From Mesorhizobium carmichaelinearum (GTDB lineage Bacteria; Pseudomonadota; Alphaproteobacteria; Rhizobiales; Rhizobiaceae), in contig NZ_FZQR01000004.1 in the NCBI RefSeq assembly GCF_900199455.1, forward strand, positions 434,001-498,000: a stretch of 64,000 nucleotides of DNA. Direction: 5' to 3'. Under the pieces are notes generated by a model that saw only the letters and a program-made list of their open reading frames with translations, had not been told where the DNA came from and did not search any database. The translations under genes were made by a program, and so were the position numbers. Position 1 is the stretch's first letter, and each line of letters begins with the position of its first letter. Below are positions 1 through 8,486 of the stretch, piece by piece.

Positions 1-1382
1 GGATTGACCTTGGATTCGTCGCGCTTCTTGTTCTTGGTCATGACGGCGTAGACGCGGCCGGTGACCGGATTGGTCTCGATATCCTCCGGCCGGTCCATCG
101 GGGTCGCGCCGAGCGCGTCGGCGGCAAGGCGGGTCTTCAACAGCACCTCGGCCTGGTCGGCAAAACCGTTCTCGGCGGTGAGCTTGCCCTGGCCGTGGAC
201 CAGCGGCAGCCAGGTCATCGAGCCATCGGCGTCGTAACGGGCAACCGAGAGCACGTCATCGTCCAGAAGACCGTTGCTGGAAGCCGGGTTCGCCTTGTCG
301 TAAGCCTTGTTGGAGACGTAGCGGTACATGTATTCGAAATAGTCGTCGTCGCCCATGTAGACGACGATGCGGCCGTCCTTGTTGAGGACAACCGTCGACG
401 CCTCATGCGACATACGGCCAAGGGCCGTGCGCTTCACAGGCTTTGACTGGGGATCGTAAGGGTCGATCTCGACCACCCAGTCGAAGCGGTTCGGCTCGTT
501 CGGCTCCTTGTCGATGTTGAAGCGGTCATGGAAACGGCCACGGCCATAGATGTCGGAGCCATCAAAGCCGTAGCGGCCGAGAATGTCCGCGGTCGACGCC
601 TTTTTCGGGTCGCCGCCGAACAGGTCGGAAACGCCTTCTTCGCAGGTCAGCACCGTGCCCCAGGGGGTAAAACCGCCGCTGCAATTGTAGCTGGTGCCGA
701 GCACCTTCGTGCCGGTCGCGTCAGCGGATGTCTTGAGCAGCGCATGGCCGGCCACCGGTCCGGAAACGGTCATTTCGGTGTTGGCCGTGATGCGGCGGTT
801 GAGCGGGCTGTCCTCGACGGTTTGCCACTTGCCGTCCTTGAACATGATTTCGACGATCGAATGGCCCATCGCCGCCAGGCCGAGATCGACCTGTTCCTTG
901 TTCATCGTCTTGCCGGCGTCGTCCTCGGTCATGCCCGGGAACATCACATTGGGCGAGATGTATTCGTTGTTGACGCAAAGCAGGCCATGGTCGGAGTTCA
1001 CCGAACCCTTGGGCAGCGGCAGGAAGGCGATGTAATCGCAGTTGTAGCCGAAGCGCTTCTCCTGCTCGGCGGCCGCGATCGTGTTGCCGTCGAAATCCGC
1101 CAGGCCGGCGACAAGCGGATCGCCCCAGCGAGCAACGATCGTTGTCTCATAGCCCTCGGCGGCGGCGTGGGTCTTGTCGTAGACGCGCTTCAGTTCGGGA
1201 AAACCGAGGGTGGAAAGTGCCGCAGCCGCATGTGTTTCGCCGGCAAACAACGAGCCGACAAAGCTGCCGCCGGCGATCAACGCACCGGAAGCAAAGCTGC
1301 CTTTCAGGAGGGCCCGGCGCGAGACGCGCTCGGCGATGATTTCGCGAATGACAGGGGAGGATGAAGACGGGGAGCTGGCCAT
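1..1382 (-). CDS. PhoX-family (DUF839) secreted phosphatase, 3' end outside window
   Basis: This reading frame runs off the left edge, so only the first ~460 residues are seen. It begins at ATG 1382 and has a twin-arginine signal near residue 17 (SRRALLKG followed by a hydrophobic stretch ending in HAAAA), which indicates folded export to the periplasm. The body has motifs of the PhoX/DUF839 family: NCDYIAFLP, LLCVNNEYISPN, GMTEDDAG, CSGGFTPWGTVLTCEE and MSHEAS. The family is usually 600-700 residues, so about two thirds is present. Known PhoX enzymes are Ca/Fe-dependent alkaline phosphatases releasing phosphate from organic esters; members annotated only as DUF839 are not all tested. No Pho box was recognised upstream. 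Confidence 0.85.
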   Translation of the reverse strand, partial: MASSPSSSSPVIREIIAERVSRRALLKGSFASGALIAGGSFVGSLFAGETHAAAALSTLGFPELKRVYDKTHAAAEGYETTIVARWGDPLVAGLADFDGNTIAAAEQEKRFGYNCDYIAFLPLPKGSVNSDHGLLCVNNEYISPNVMFPGMTEDDAGKTMNKEQVDLGLAAMGHSIVEIMFKDGKWQTVEDSPLNRRITANTEMTVSGPVAGHALLKTSADATGTKVLGTSYNCSGGFTPWGTVLTCEEGVSDLFGGDPKKASTADILGRYGFDGSDIYGRGRFHDRFNIDKEPNEPNRFDWVVEIDPYDPQSKPVKRTALGRMSHEASTVVLNKDGRIVVYMGDDDYFEYMYRYVSNKAYDKANPASSNGLLDDDVLSVARYDADGSMTWLPLVHGQGKLTAENGFADQAEVLLKTRLAADALGATPMDRPEDIETNPVTGRVYAVMTKNKKRDESKVN

Positions 1383-1501
1383 GTGTCTGCCTCTCGATGT
1401 GGATGGGTGACGGCGCACCGCTGCCTATCCAGTTTCGGCAACATCCAGATGACATGGGAGGCAAGTTCGCAGGCGTTCAGGTGGCTATAGCCAGGATTCG
1501 C

Positions 1502-1909
1502 CTATTGGCTGCTGCCCCGGGTGCAGGTCGAGGCGGTGAAGGCGCCGTCGGGCTGCTTCATGATGATGTCGAAGGAGGGCGGGTTCTGGCCATCCAGCGT
1601 CGCCTGGGTCATCGACAGCGAGTTGCCGCCCGCGGTGTAGCCGCCGAGCGGTCCCAGCCACGAGATCTCGCCATTTGCATTCATCTGATAGTTGTAAGCC
1701 TGCGGGGCGGTTCCGAAGGTTACAGGCCCTGTATAGACGTTCCCCTTGATCGTGATGTCTCCGAGGTTGAGGAACATGCCGAGCAGGTAGACTTCGCAGT
1801 GATAGGTGCCGTCGGGCATCTTGCCGTCGCTGAAGTCGGCCCGGGCGGCGCCGGTCGCCGCCGCGAGAAGCACTATGCCGACAAAAATGCGTGAAATCAG
1901 GGATGCCAT
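1502..1909 (-). CDS. small secreted protein of unknown function
   Basis: A 135-residue protein starting at ATG 1909. Residues 1-24 form a Sec signal peptide (hydrophobic IFVGIVLLAAATGAARA, cleavage likely after ARA). The mature part is Gly/Asn-rich and probably beta-structured, with a Cys near residue 38 and another near the C-terminus that could form a disulfide in the periplasm. I do not recognise a named domain. It is transcribed divergently from urtA and lies about 120 bases downstream of the phoX-like gene start, in the same direction. Coding is supported by the clean signal peptide and strong GC3 bias. Confidence 0.6.
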   Translation of the reverse strand: MASLISRIFVGIVLLAAATGAARADFSDGKMPDGTYHCEVYLLGMFLNLGDITIKGNVYTGPVTFGTAPQAYNYQMNANGEISWLGPLGGYTAGGNSLSMTQATLDGQNPPSFDIIMKQPDGAFTASTCTRGSSQ

Positions 1910-2222
1910 GACGTCGCTCGGTTGAGCAGCGAGCTTGCCCTATTTTTGCGCTGTGCCGCAACATTTGTCGTCCGCGGCATGGGCTCGTAGTTCAAAATCT
2001 AGGCATCTGGTGAAATTGGGCGAAAATTAGGCAGATACCTTGTGCGCTGCGCAAATTTCTCTCAACCAATTTTTAACCGGCTCTCTTTGGTTTGTTCAAT
2101 CTAATATAATAACCGACTGATAACGCTTGGCTATTTATCGCTTTTCAATATCCCTGCAGCGGTTGGCATGGGGGTTGCATTGTATTGTTGCGGTGCAATC
2201 AACCAGCTTGGGAGTCTTCCGT
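1910..2222. other. AT-rich intergenic region upstream of urtA
   Basis: This 313-base gap is clearly richer in A and T than its surroundings, especially 1975-2160, as expected for a regulatory region. It holds the sigma-54 promoter at 2163-2180. Around 2040-2056 there is an imperfect palindrome (TTGTGCGCTGCGCAAA) at about -140 relative to the expected start, where an enhancer-binding protein such as NtrC might sit, but it does not match the NtrC half-site spacing well. No gene was seen. Confidence 0.6.
2163..2180 (+). promoter_or_regulatory. sigma-54 (-24/-12) promoter for urtABCDE
   Basis: TTGGCATGGGGGTTGCAT contains the invariant GG (2165-2166) and GC (2177-2178) dinucleotides separated by exactly 10 bases, and matches the consensus TGGCACG-N4-TTGCA at all but one strong position. 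Transcription would begin near 2190, giving a leader of about 33 bases before the urtA start at 2223. Sigma-54 control fits the nitrogen-limitation role known for urea importers. Confidence 0.8.
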
Positions 2223-3533
2223 ATGAGGGGTAATTTCTCGACAATAACAAAAATGTTTTCGGCAAGCGTGGTCGCCGCCGGTCTGTTGATGTCGGCTCCC
2301 GCCAAGGCGGCCGACGACACGATCAAGGTCGGCATTCTCCATTCGCTGTCGGGGACCATGGCGATTTCGGAGACGACGCTGAAGGACGCCATGCTGATGC
2401 TCATCGACGAGCAGAACGCCAAGGGCGGCCTGCTCGGCAAGAAGCTCGAGGCCGTCGTCGTCGATCCGGCTTCCAACTGGCCGCTGTTCGCCGAAAAGGC
2501 GCGCGAGCTGATCTCGAAGGACAAGGTCGCGGCTGTGTTCGGCTGCTGGACCTCGGTGTCGCGCAAATCGGTGCTGCCGGTGTTCTCCGAGCTCGACAAC
2601 ATCCTGTTCTATCCCGTCCAGTATGAGGGCGAGGAAAGCGAGCGCAACGTGTTCTACACCGGTGCCGCCCCCAACCAGCAGGCCATTCCGGCCGTCGACT
2701 ATCTGATGAGCAAGGACGGCGGCTCGGTGAAGCGTTGGGTGCTGGAAGGCACCGACTACGTCTATCCGCGCACCACCAACAAGATCCTCGAAGCCTATCT
2801 GAAGTCGAAGGGCGTCGCGGCTGAGGACATCATGACCAACTACACGCCGTTCGGTTTCTCCGACTGGCAGACCGAAGTCTCGGCGATCAAGAAGTTCGGC
2901 TCTGCCGGCAAGAAGACCGCCGTCGTCTCGACCGTCAACGGCGACGCCAACGTGCCGTTCTACAAGGAACTCGGCAACCAGGGCATCAAGGCAGAGGACA
3001 TCCCGGTCATGGCCTTCTCGGTCGGCGAGGAAGAACTGGCCGGTCTAGACACCAAGCCGCTGGTCGGCCATCTCGCCGCCTGGAACTATTTCGAGAGCGT
3101 CAACACGCCTGAGAACAAGAAGTTCATCGCCGACTGGCACAAGTTCATCAAGAACAACAAGCGCACCACAAACGATCCGATGGAAGCACACTATATCGGG
3201 TTCAACATGTGGGTGAAGGCGGTCCAGAAGGCCGGCACCACCGATCCGGACAAGGTCATCGATGCCATGATCGGCGTTTCGGTGCCGAACCTGACCGGCG
3301 GCTATTCGACGATGATGCCGAACCACCACATCACCAAGCCGGTTCTGATCGGTGAGATCCAGGCCAATGGCCAGTTCGAAACGGTTTCGAAGACACCGGG
3401 CTTGGTAATGGGCGATGAATGGTCTGACTACCTGCCGGACTCCAAGGACCTGATCTCCGATTGGCGCGCCCCGCTTAGCTGCGGCAACTTCAACGTCAAA
3501 ACCGGCAAATGTGGCGGCAAGGGCACGAACTGA
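2223..3533 (+). CDS. urtA: urea ABC transporter, substrate-binding protein UrtA
   Basis: Periplasmic urea-binding protein of a branched-chain-amino-acid-type ABC importer. I start it at ATG 2223 (436 residues) because GGGAG lies 8-9 bases upstream and the next residues form a normal signal peptide (MRGNFSTITKMF...SAPAKA); a longer frame from 2127 would begin upstream of the promoter start point. Motifs seen include VGILHSLSGTMAISE, FGCWTSVSRKSVLPV and FYPVQYEGEE, typical of UrtA/FmdD. First gene of urtABCDE; separated from urtB by a stable hairpin. Family role: high-affinity urea uptake under nitrogen limitation. Confidence 0.95.
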   Translation: MRGNFSTITKMFSASVVAAGLLMSAPAKAADDTIKVGILHSLSGTMAISETTLKDAMLMLIDEQNAKGGLLGKKLEAVVVDPASNWPLFAEKARELISKDKVAAVFGCWTSVSRKSVLPVFSELDNILFYPVQYEGEESERNVFYTGAAPNQQAIPAVDYLMSKDGGSVKRWVLEGTDYVYPRTTNKILEAYLKSKGVAAEDIMTNYTPFGFSDWQTEVSAIKKFGSAGKKTAVVSTVNGDANVPFYKELGNQGIKAEDIPVMAFSVGEEELAGLDTKPLVGHLAAWNYFESVNTPENKKFIADWHKFIKNNKRTTNDPMEAHYIGFNMWVKAVQKAGTTDPDKVIDAMIGVSVPNLTGGYSTMMPNHHITKPVLIGEIQANGQFETVSKTPGLVMGDEWSDYLPDSKDLISDWRAPLSCGNFNVKTGKCGGKGTN

Positions 3534-3564
3534 TCCTCCCAGGGCTGACTTAGTCAGACCGCGC

Positions 3565-3597
3565 GCGTCCGGACGGTTTCCTCCGCTGTCCGGACGC
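3565..3597 (+). other. intercistronic hairpin between urtA and urtB
   Basis: GCGTCCGGAC (3565-3574) and GTCCGGACGC (3588-3597) form a perfect 10-bp stem with a 13-base loop. No T-run follows, so it is not a classical intrinsic terminator. Such hairpins after binding-protein genes often stabilise the upstream message, giving more binding protein than permease; that role is inferred here. Confidence 0.6.
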
Positions 3598-3629
3598 CAA
3601 ATTCAACCTTCAAGGGCCGCCTAAAGCCG

Positions 3630-5246
3630 ATGAGTCTGCTCCGCACGATTGGCCTGATGCTGCTGTTCCTGCTGGCGACGCTGTCGTCGTCGGGCGCGGC
3701 GGAGGCGGATCTGCGTGGCATCATCGCCAAATTCGCTACGGTAACCGACTTTTCCGAGACGGGAGCTGTCGTTCAAGAGTTGACAGCCACAGGGGATCCC
3801 GCTGTCGAACGGCCGCTTGCTGCATTGGCGGACGGCAATCTTTACATCCGCACGGCCGACTCGATGGTGTTTGTCGGCAAGGAAGGCGACGAAAACGTCC
3901 AGCTTTTTGACCCGCTGAGCGGCGAGGCAGCGGGCGAGGCCTCCGAAGACGACATAACCAAAATCACTGTCAACAACACGCTGCGTCGCGCCATCCGTGA
4001 TGCATTGGGCACGTTGACGCTTGGGTCCAAGGATCCGACTGTCCGCATCGCCGCCGCCGACACTATGTTCAAGACGCCCGATGCCGCCAACATCGAGCCG
4101 CTCGATACAGCGATCGCCAACGAGAGCGTGGCCAGCGTCAAGGCCCTGCTCGAACAGGCCCGCGCCGCCTCGGTTCTTGTCTCCGACCGGCCCGATGCAG
4201 ACAAGCTGGCGGCCATCGCGCTGATCGGCGCGCGCGGCGACCGTGGCGCGGTTTCGCTGCTCACTTCGGTCGAGGCCAATGCCTCGGGCGCGGTCAAGGA
4301 AGCGGCGACGGCCGCGATCGCCAGCATCAATTCGACGCTGGCTTTCTGGGATGCCGGCCAGAACATCTGGTACGGCATTTCGCTGGGCTCAGTGCTGCTG
4401 CTCGCCGCGATCGGGCTCGCCATCACCTTCGGCGTCATGGGTGTGATCAACATGGCGCATGGCGAGATGGTGATGCTCGGCGCCTATACCACCTTCGTCG
4501 TCCAGCAGGTGATCCGCACGTCCTTTCCCGGCCTGTTCGACTGGTCGCTGGTGATCGCGCTGCCGCTCGCCTTTGCGGTCTCAGCTCTGGTTGGCCTGAT
4601 CATCGAGCGCGGCGTCATCCGCTTCCTCTACGGGCGGCCGCTGGAGACGCTGCTGGCGACCTGGGGCGTCTCGCTGATCCTGCAGCAAGCTGTGCGTTCG
4701 ATCTTCGGGCCGACCAACCAGGAGGTCGGCAATCCCTCCTGGATGTCGGGTTCGTTCGACATCGGCCAATTGGCTATCACCTGGAACCGTCTGTGGATTC
4801 TGGTCTTCGCGCTCACCGTCTTCGGCGTGCTGCTCTATGTGATGAAGCGCACGCCCTGGGGCCTGCAGATGCGCGCCGTTACCGCCAACCGCCGCATGGC
4901 GGCCTCCATGGGCATCAGGACGCCGTGGGTCGATGCGCTGACCTTCGCGCTCGGCTCCGGCATTGCCGGCATTGCCGGTGTCGCGCTCAGCCAGATCGAC
5001 AATGTCTCGCCCAATCTCGGCCGTGGCTACATCATCGACAGCTTCATGGTCGTCGTCTTCGGCGGCGTCGGCAATCTGTGGGGCACGCTGGTCGGCGCTT
5101 TCTCGCTCGGCATCGTCAACAAGTTCCTCGAGCCTTACGCCGGCGCTGTGCTCGGCAAGATCGTCGTGCTGGTGCTGATCATCCTGTTCATCCAGAAGCG
5201 CCCGCGCGGCCTGTTCGCGCTCAAGGGCAGGGCGGTGGAAGCATGA
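3630..5246 (+). CDS. urtB: urea ABC transporter, permease UrtB
   Basis: Inner-membrane permease of 538 residues. Residues 1-24 are a signal peptide (LLFLLATLSSSGAAEA); residues ~25-240 are a soluble region with helical repeat character that is specific to UrtB; residues ~245-535 carry the multi-spanning LivH-type permease domain (AITFGVMGVINMAHGEMVMLG is the classic start, and FMVVVFGGVGNLWGT the typical EAA-like region). Start ATG 3630. Its stop overlaps the urtC start by four bases (ATGA), so the two are translationally coupled. UrtB and UrtC form the urea channel. Confidence 0.95.
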   Translation: MSLLRTIGLMLLFLLATLSSSGAAEADLRGIIAKFATVTDFSETGAVVQELTATGDPAVERPLAALADGNLYIRTADSMVFVGKEGDENVQLFDPLSGEAAGEASEDDITKITVNNTLRRAIRDALGTLTLGSKDPTVRIAAADTMFKTPDAANIEPLDTAIANESVASVKALLEQARAASVLVSDRPDADKLAAIALIGARGDRGAVSLLTSVEANASGAVKEAATAAIASINSTLAFWDAGQNIWYGISLGSVLLLAAIGLAITFGVMGVINMAHGEMVMLGAYTTFVVQQVIRTSFPGLFDWSLVIALPLAFAVSALVGLIIERGVIRFLYGRPLETLLATWGVSLILQQAVRSIFGPTNQEVGNPSWMSGSFDIGQLAITWNRLWILVFALTVFGVLLYVMKRTPWGLQMRAVTANRRMAASMGIRTPWVDALTFALGSGIAGIAGVALSQIDNVSPNLGRGYIIDSFMVVVFGGVGNLWGTLVGAFSLGIVNKFLEPYAGAVLGKIVVLVLIILFIQKRPRGLFALKGRAVEA

Positions 5247-6478
5247 TCACGGGACGCTTCTTCGCCGCCGGCGCGGACCGCCGCATCGCCATCACCATCT
5301 TCATCCTGCTGGCGGTGGCCATCATCGTGCCGCTGCTCAATCTGGCGGTATCTCCGACCAGCGCTTTCTACGTCCCGGCCTATATCGTCGCGCTGACCGG
5401 CAAGTATCTCTGCTATGCGCTGCTGGCGCTTTCGCTGGACCTAGTCTGGGGTTATTGCGGCATCCTCTCGCTCGGCCACGGCGCCTTCTTCGCGCTTGGC
5501 GGCTATGCGATGGGCATGTACCTGATGCGCCAGATCGGCTCGCGTGGCGTCTACGGCAACCCGATCCTGCCTGATTTCATGGTGTTCCTGAACTACAAGG
5601 AATTGCCCTGGTTCTGGTACGGCTTCGACCATTTCTGGTTCGCCGCGATCATGGTGCTCGCCGTGCCCGGCCTGCTCGCTTTCGTCTTCGGCTGGTTCGC
5701 CTTCCGCAGCCGCGTCACTGGCGTCTATCTCTCCATCATCACCCAGGCGATGACCTATGCGCTGCTGCTCGCCTTCTTCCGCAACGACATGGGTTTCGGC
5801 GGCAACAACGGCCTGACCGATTTCAAGGATATTCTGGGCTTCAACGTGCAGGCCGACGCAACCCGTTCGGCCCTGTTCGCGGCGAGCGCGGTGATGCTGG
5901 CGTTCGCCGTGTTCACCACCTGGGCGATCGTCGGCTCCAAATACGGCAAGCTCTTGATGGCCGTGCGCGACGCCGAAAGTCGCACGCGCTTCCTCGGCTG
6001 GCGGGCCGAGAACGTAAAGCTGTTCGCCTTCACCGTATCGGCCGTCATGGCCGGCATTGCCGGCGCGCTCTACGTGCCGCAGGTCGGCATCATCAATCCC
6101 GGCGAGTTCGAGCCGTCCAATTCGATCGAAGTGGTGATCTGGGCGGCCGTGGGCGGGCGCGGCACCATCGTCGGGCCGATCATCGGCGCGCTGCTCGTCA
6201 ACGCCGGCAAATCCTGGTTCACCGGCGTGCTGCCGGAACTCTGGCTGTTTGCGCTGGGCGGCCTGTTCGTCGCCGTCACGCTGCTCTTGCCGAAAGGCAT
6301 CATCGGCATGTGGGACAGCTGGCGCGGCAATGCGAAGGCGTTGCGCGCGGCCTCCGTTGCCGAAGAGGCCGGCGCCAAGGTTGCAGTGGCGTCCGCGACC
6401 TCGAAGCCCGCTCGCTCGCCGGCGAGAAATCCAGGCGAATGGTCCTGGTCCGAACCTGAACCGCAGGCGGCGGAGTAG
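5243..6478 (+). CDS. urtC: urea ABC transporter, permease UrtC
   Basis: Second permease subunit, 411 residues, LivM type. The frame stays open back to 4793 inside urtB, but the real start is ATG 5243, overlapping the urtB stop (ATGA) and giving the usual MITGRFFA opening before the first membrane helix. Motifs: LDLVWGYCGILSLGHGAFFALGG near residue 75 and VIWAAVGGRGTIVGPIIGA near residue 300. The C-terminal ~50 residues are a hydrophilic Ala/Pro-rich tail. Five bases separate it from urtD. Confidence 0.95.
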   Translation: MITGRFFAAGADRRIAITIFILLAVAIIVPLLNLAVSPTSAFYVPAYIVALTGKYLCYALLALSLDLVWGYCGILSLGHGAFFALGGYAMGMYLMRQIGSRGVYGNPILPDFMVFLNYKELPWFWYGFDHFWFAAIMVLAVPGLLAFVFGWFAFRSRVTGVYLSIITQAMTYALLLAFFRNDMGFGGNNGLTDFKDILGFNVQADATRSALFAASAVMLAFAVFTTWAIVGSKYGKLLMAVRDAESRTRFLGWRAENVKLFAFTVSAVMAGIAGALYVPQVGIINPGEFEPSNSIEVVIWAAVGGRGTIVGPIIGALLVNAGKSWFTGVLPELWLFALGGLFVAVTLLLPKGIIGMWDSWRGNAKALRAASVAEEAGAKVAVASATSKPARSPARNPGEWSWSEPEPQAAE

Positions 6479-6483
6479 GGACC

Positions 6484-7230
6484 ATGAGCAAATCGAACAC
6501 CATCCTCTATCTCGACGGCGTCTCGGTCTCCTTTGACGGCTTTCGCGCCATCAACAATCTGTCGCTGGTGCTCGACAAGGGCGAGATGCGCGCCATCATC
6601 GGGCCCAACGGCGCCGGCAAGACGACGATGATGGACATCGTCACCGGCAAGACGCGGCCTGACGAGGGCGAAGTGTTCTTCGACGGCCAGGTCGATCTGA
6701 CCAGGCATGACGAGGCCGAGATCGCCATGATGGGCATCGGCCGAAAATTCCAGAAGCCGACAGTCTTCGAAAGCCACACGATCGAGGAAAACCTGATGCT
6801 GGCGCTGAAGGGGCCGCGTTCGATCTTCCCGGCGCTGTTTCATCGCCGCTCGGCGGCCGAGGCGCGGCAGATCGACGACATTCTCGGCATCATCCGGCTG
6901 GGCGATAAGCGCCATGAGCTGGCCGCCAATCTCAGCCACGGCCAGAAACAGTGGCTCGAGATCGGCATGCTGCTCGCGCAGGACCCGAAACTGCTGCTGG
7001 TCGACGAGCCCGTGGCCGGCATGACCGATGCTGAGACCGAGGAGACCGCGCGGCTGCTCAAGGACATTGCGCGCGACCATTCGGTCATCGTCGTCGAGCA
7101 CGACATGCATTTCGTGCGCGAACTCGGCGTCAAGGTCACCTGCCTGCACGAGGGCTCGGTGCTGTCGGAAGGCACGCTCGATTTCGTCTCGGCCGACGAG
7201 CGTGTCGTCGAAGTCTATCTGGGGAGATGA
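6484..7230 (+). CDS. urtD: urea ABC transporter, ATP-binding protein UrtD
   Basis: LivG-type ATPase of 248 residues. Walker A GPNGAGKTT near residue 40, signature LSHGQKQWLEIG near residue 150, Walker B LLLVDEPVAG, and H-loop VIVVEHDM. The signature LSHGQ is usual in this subfamily. It starts at ATG 6484, five bases after urtC, and is followed by a 69-base spacer before urtE. It pairs with UrtE to power urea import. Confidence 0.95.
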   Translation: MSKSNTILYLDGVSVSFDGFRAINNLSLVLDKGEMRAIIGPNGAGKTTMMDIVTGKTRPDEGEVFFDGQVDLTRHDEAEIAMMGIGRKFQKPTVFESHTIEENLMLALKGPRSIFPALFHRRSAAEARQIDDILGIIRLGDKRHELAANLSHGQKQWLEIGMLLAQDPKLLLVDEPVAGMTDAETEETARLLKDIARDHSVIVVEHDMHFVRELGVKVTCLHEGSVLSEGTLDFVSADERVVEVYLGR

Positions 7231-7268
7231 GCATGGTCTGGCGGGTTCAATTCCATCGCTTCGATCTG

Positions 7269-7293
7269 GCCTTTCTCCGGTTCTGGAGAAGGC
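7269..7293 (+). other. hairpin that buries the urtE ribosome-binding site
   Basis: GCCTTTCTCC (7269-7278) pairs with GGAGAAGGC (7285-7293) with one bulged T and a 6-base loop. The GGAG at 7285-7288, 11 bases before the urtE ATG, is the likely Shine-Dalgarno sequence and lies inside the stem. This could lower or regulate UrtE synthesis; the effect is inferred. Confidence 0.45.
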
Positions 7294-7299
7294 GCTGAC

Positions 7300-7995
7300 A
7301 TGCTCGAAGTTTCCAACGCCACGCTCCATTACGGCGCCGCCCAGGCGCTGCGCGGCGTTTCGCTGAAGGCGGGGGCCGGCAAGATCACCTGCGTGCTCGG
7401 CCGCAACGGCGTCGGCAAGACCAGTTTGATGAGATCGATCGTCGGCCATCACCGGCTGACGAGCGGAAGCGTTGCCTTCGAGGGGAAGGCGCTCGACCGG
7501 AGCGCGGCGTATGACCGCGCCCGGTCGGGCATCGCATTCGTGCCGCAGGGCAGGGAGATCTTTCCCCTGCTCACGGTGCGCGAAAACCTGGAATCCGGCT
7601 TTGCGCCGTTGAAGCGTGCCGACCGCAATGTGCCGGCGCATGTTTTCGAATTGTTTCCAGTGCTGAAGCAGATGCTCGGCCGCCGTGGCGGCGACCTTTC
7701 TGGCGGTCAGCAGCAGCAACTGGCCATCGGCCGGGCGCTGGTGATGCGGCCGAAGCTGTTGGTGCTCGACGAGCCGACGGAAGGCATCCAGCCATCGATC
7801 ATCAAGGATATCGGCCGTGCCATCCGTTATCTGCGCGACCAGGCCGGCATTGCGGTGCTGCTGGTCGAACAATATCTCGACTTCTGCCGCGAGCTTGCCG
7901 ACGAGGTCAACATCATGGACCGGGGCCAGATCGTCCATACCGGCCCGGCGGAAGATTTAGACCGGGCTGATGTACGGAAGTTTCTTACCGTCTAG
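7300..7995 (+). CDS. urtE: urea ABC transporter, ATP-binding protein UrtE
   Basis: LivF-type ATPase of 231 residues. Walker A GRNGVGKTS near residue 36, signature LSGGQQQQLAIGRAL near residue 135, Walker B LLVLDEPTEGIQPS, H-loop VLLVEQY. The GIQPS sequence after Walker B is characteristic of UrtE. Last gene of the urt operon. No urease genes follow, so urea hydrolysis must be encoded elsewhere in the genome. Confidence 0.95.
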   Translation: MLEVSNATLHYGAAQALRGVSLKAGAGKITCVLGRNGVGKTSLMRSIVGHHRLTSGSVAFEGKALDRSAAYDRARSGIAFVPQGREIFPLLTVRENLESGFAPLKRADRNVPAHVFELFPVLKQMLGRRGGDLSGGQQQQLAIGRALVMRPKLLVLDEPTEGIQPSIIKDIGRAIRYLRDQAGIAVLLVEQYLDFCRELADEVNIMDRGQIVHTGPAEDLDRADVRKFLTV

Positions 7996-8069
7996 AATCG
8001 GTGCTGCATTTCGGCTGACGATCCAAAGTCCTGGCAAGTCCAATATTTCTTCCATCCATCGATCTGCAT

Positions 8070-8085
8070 CTCTGGCGCGCCAGAG
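8070..8085. other. perfect 16-bp palindrome in the urtE downstream gap
   Basis: CTCTGGCGCGCCAGAG is its own reverse complement. It lies in the 265-base gap between urtE (ends 7995) and the small gene at 8261. It has no loop and only a weak T-tract downstream (TTTTG at 8098), so it could be a dimeric regulator site or an inefficient terminator. Nothing else was recognised in the gap. Confidence 0.3.
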
Positions 8086-8260
8086 GCTGCATGCTAGTCT
8101 TTTGTTGGCTTTGTGAGTCGGCCGCTTCCGTATCAGTCTGGTTATCGCAGATCGAGGGCGCGGCGAAGGCCGGGCAAGTTCCACGCAAGCAAGGCTTCCT
8201 AGCTTCCCTCCTGCGATCTGTCGTTCAAACGCGTTTGGGCACACAGGCTAAGGGACAGCC

Positions 8261-8437
8261 ATGGAACGTTTCGTCGAGGACTATCAGAAGCGGCGGCTTA
8301 CCGAACGGGTCGACATCATCGCCGCCATCAACATTTTGCGATCACAGGGCTGCGAATACGACGACCTGATCGAGGAGATCACCAAGGTCTTCTACGTCGA
8401 CCTCGATACGTTCAATGAGATCGTCATGGCGGCATAG
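8261..8437 (+). CDS. small acidic protein of unknown function (58 aa)
   Basis: ATG 8261 is preceded by AAGGG seven bases upstream and opens a 58-codon frame ending at TAG 8435-8437. The protein begins MERFVEDYQKRRLTERVDII and continues with INILRSQGCEYDDLIEEI and VFYVDLDTFNEIV. It is rich in acidic and aromatic residues and predicted all-helical, with one Cys and no membrane segment or signal. The base composition at third positions is typical of a real gene. Its function is unknown to me; the helical, charged character suggests a small regulatory or adaptor protein, which is only a guess. It is not coupled to a neighbour. Confidence 0.65.
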   Translation: MERFVEDYQKRRLTERVDIIAAINILRSQGCEYDDLIEEITKVFYVDLDTFNEIVMAA

Positions 8438-8486
8438 AGCAGCTTTCGCCTATCCAGCAAATCACCGGCCCGACATTGATACGCGA

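Noticed and set aside
2040..2056. NtrC binding site upstream of the sigma-54 promoter
   Set aside because: The palindrome is imperfect and the half-site spacing differs from known NtrC sites, so it is only mentioned as a possibility.
6070..7938. 622-codon minus-strand open frame across urtC, urtD and urtE
   Set aside because: Antisense of three clear transporter genes.
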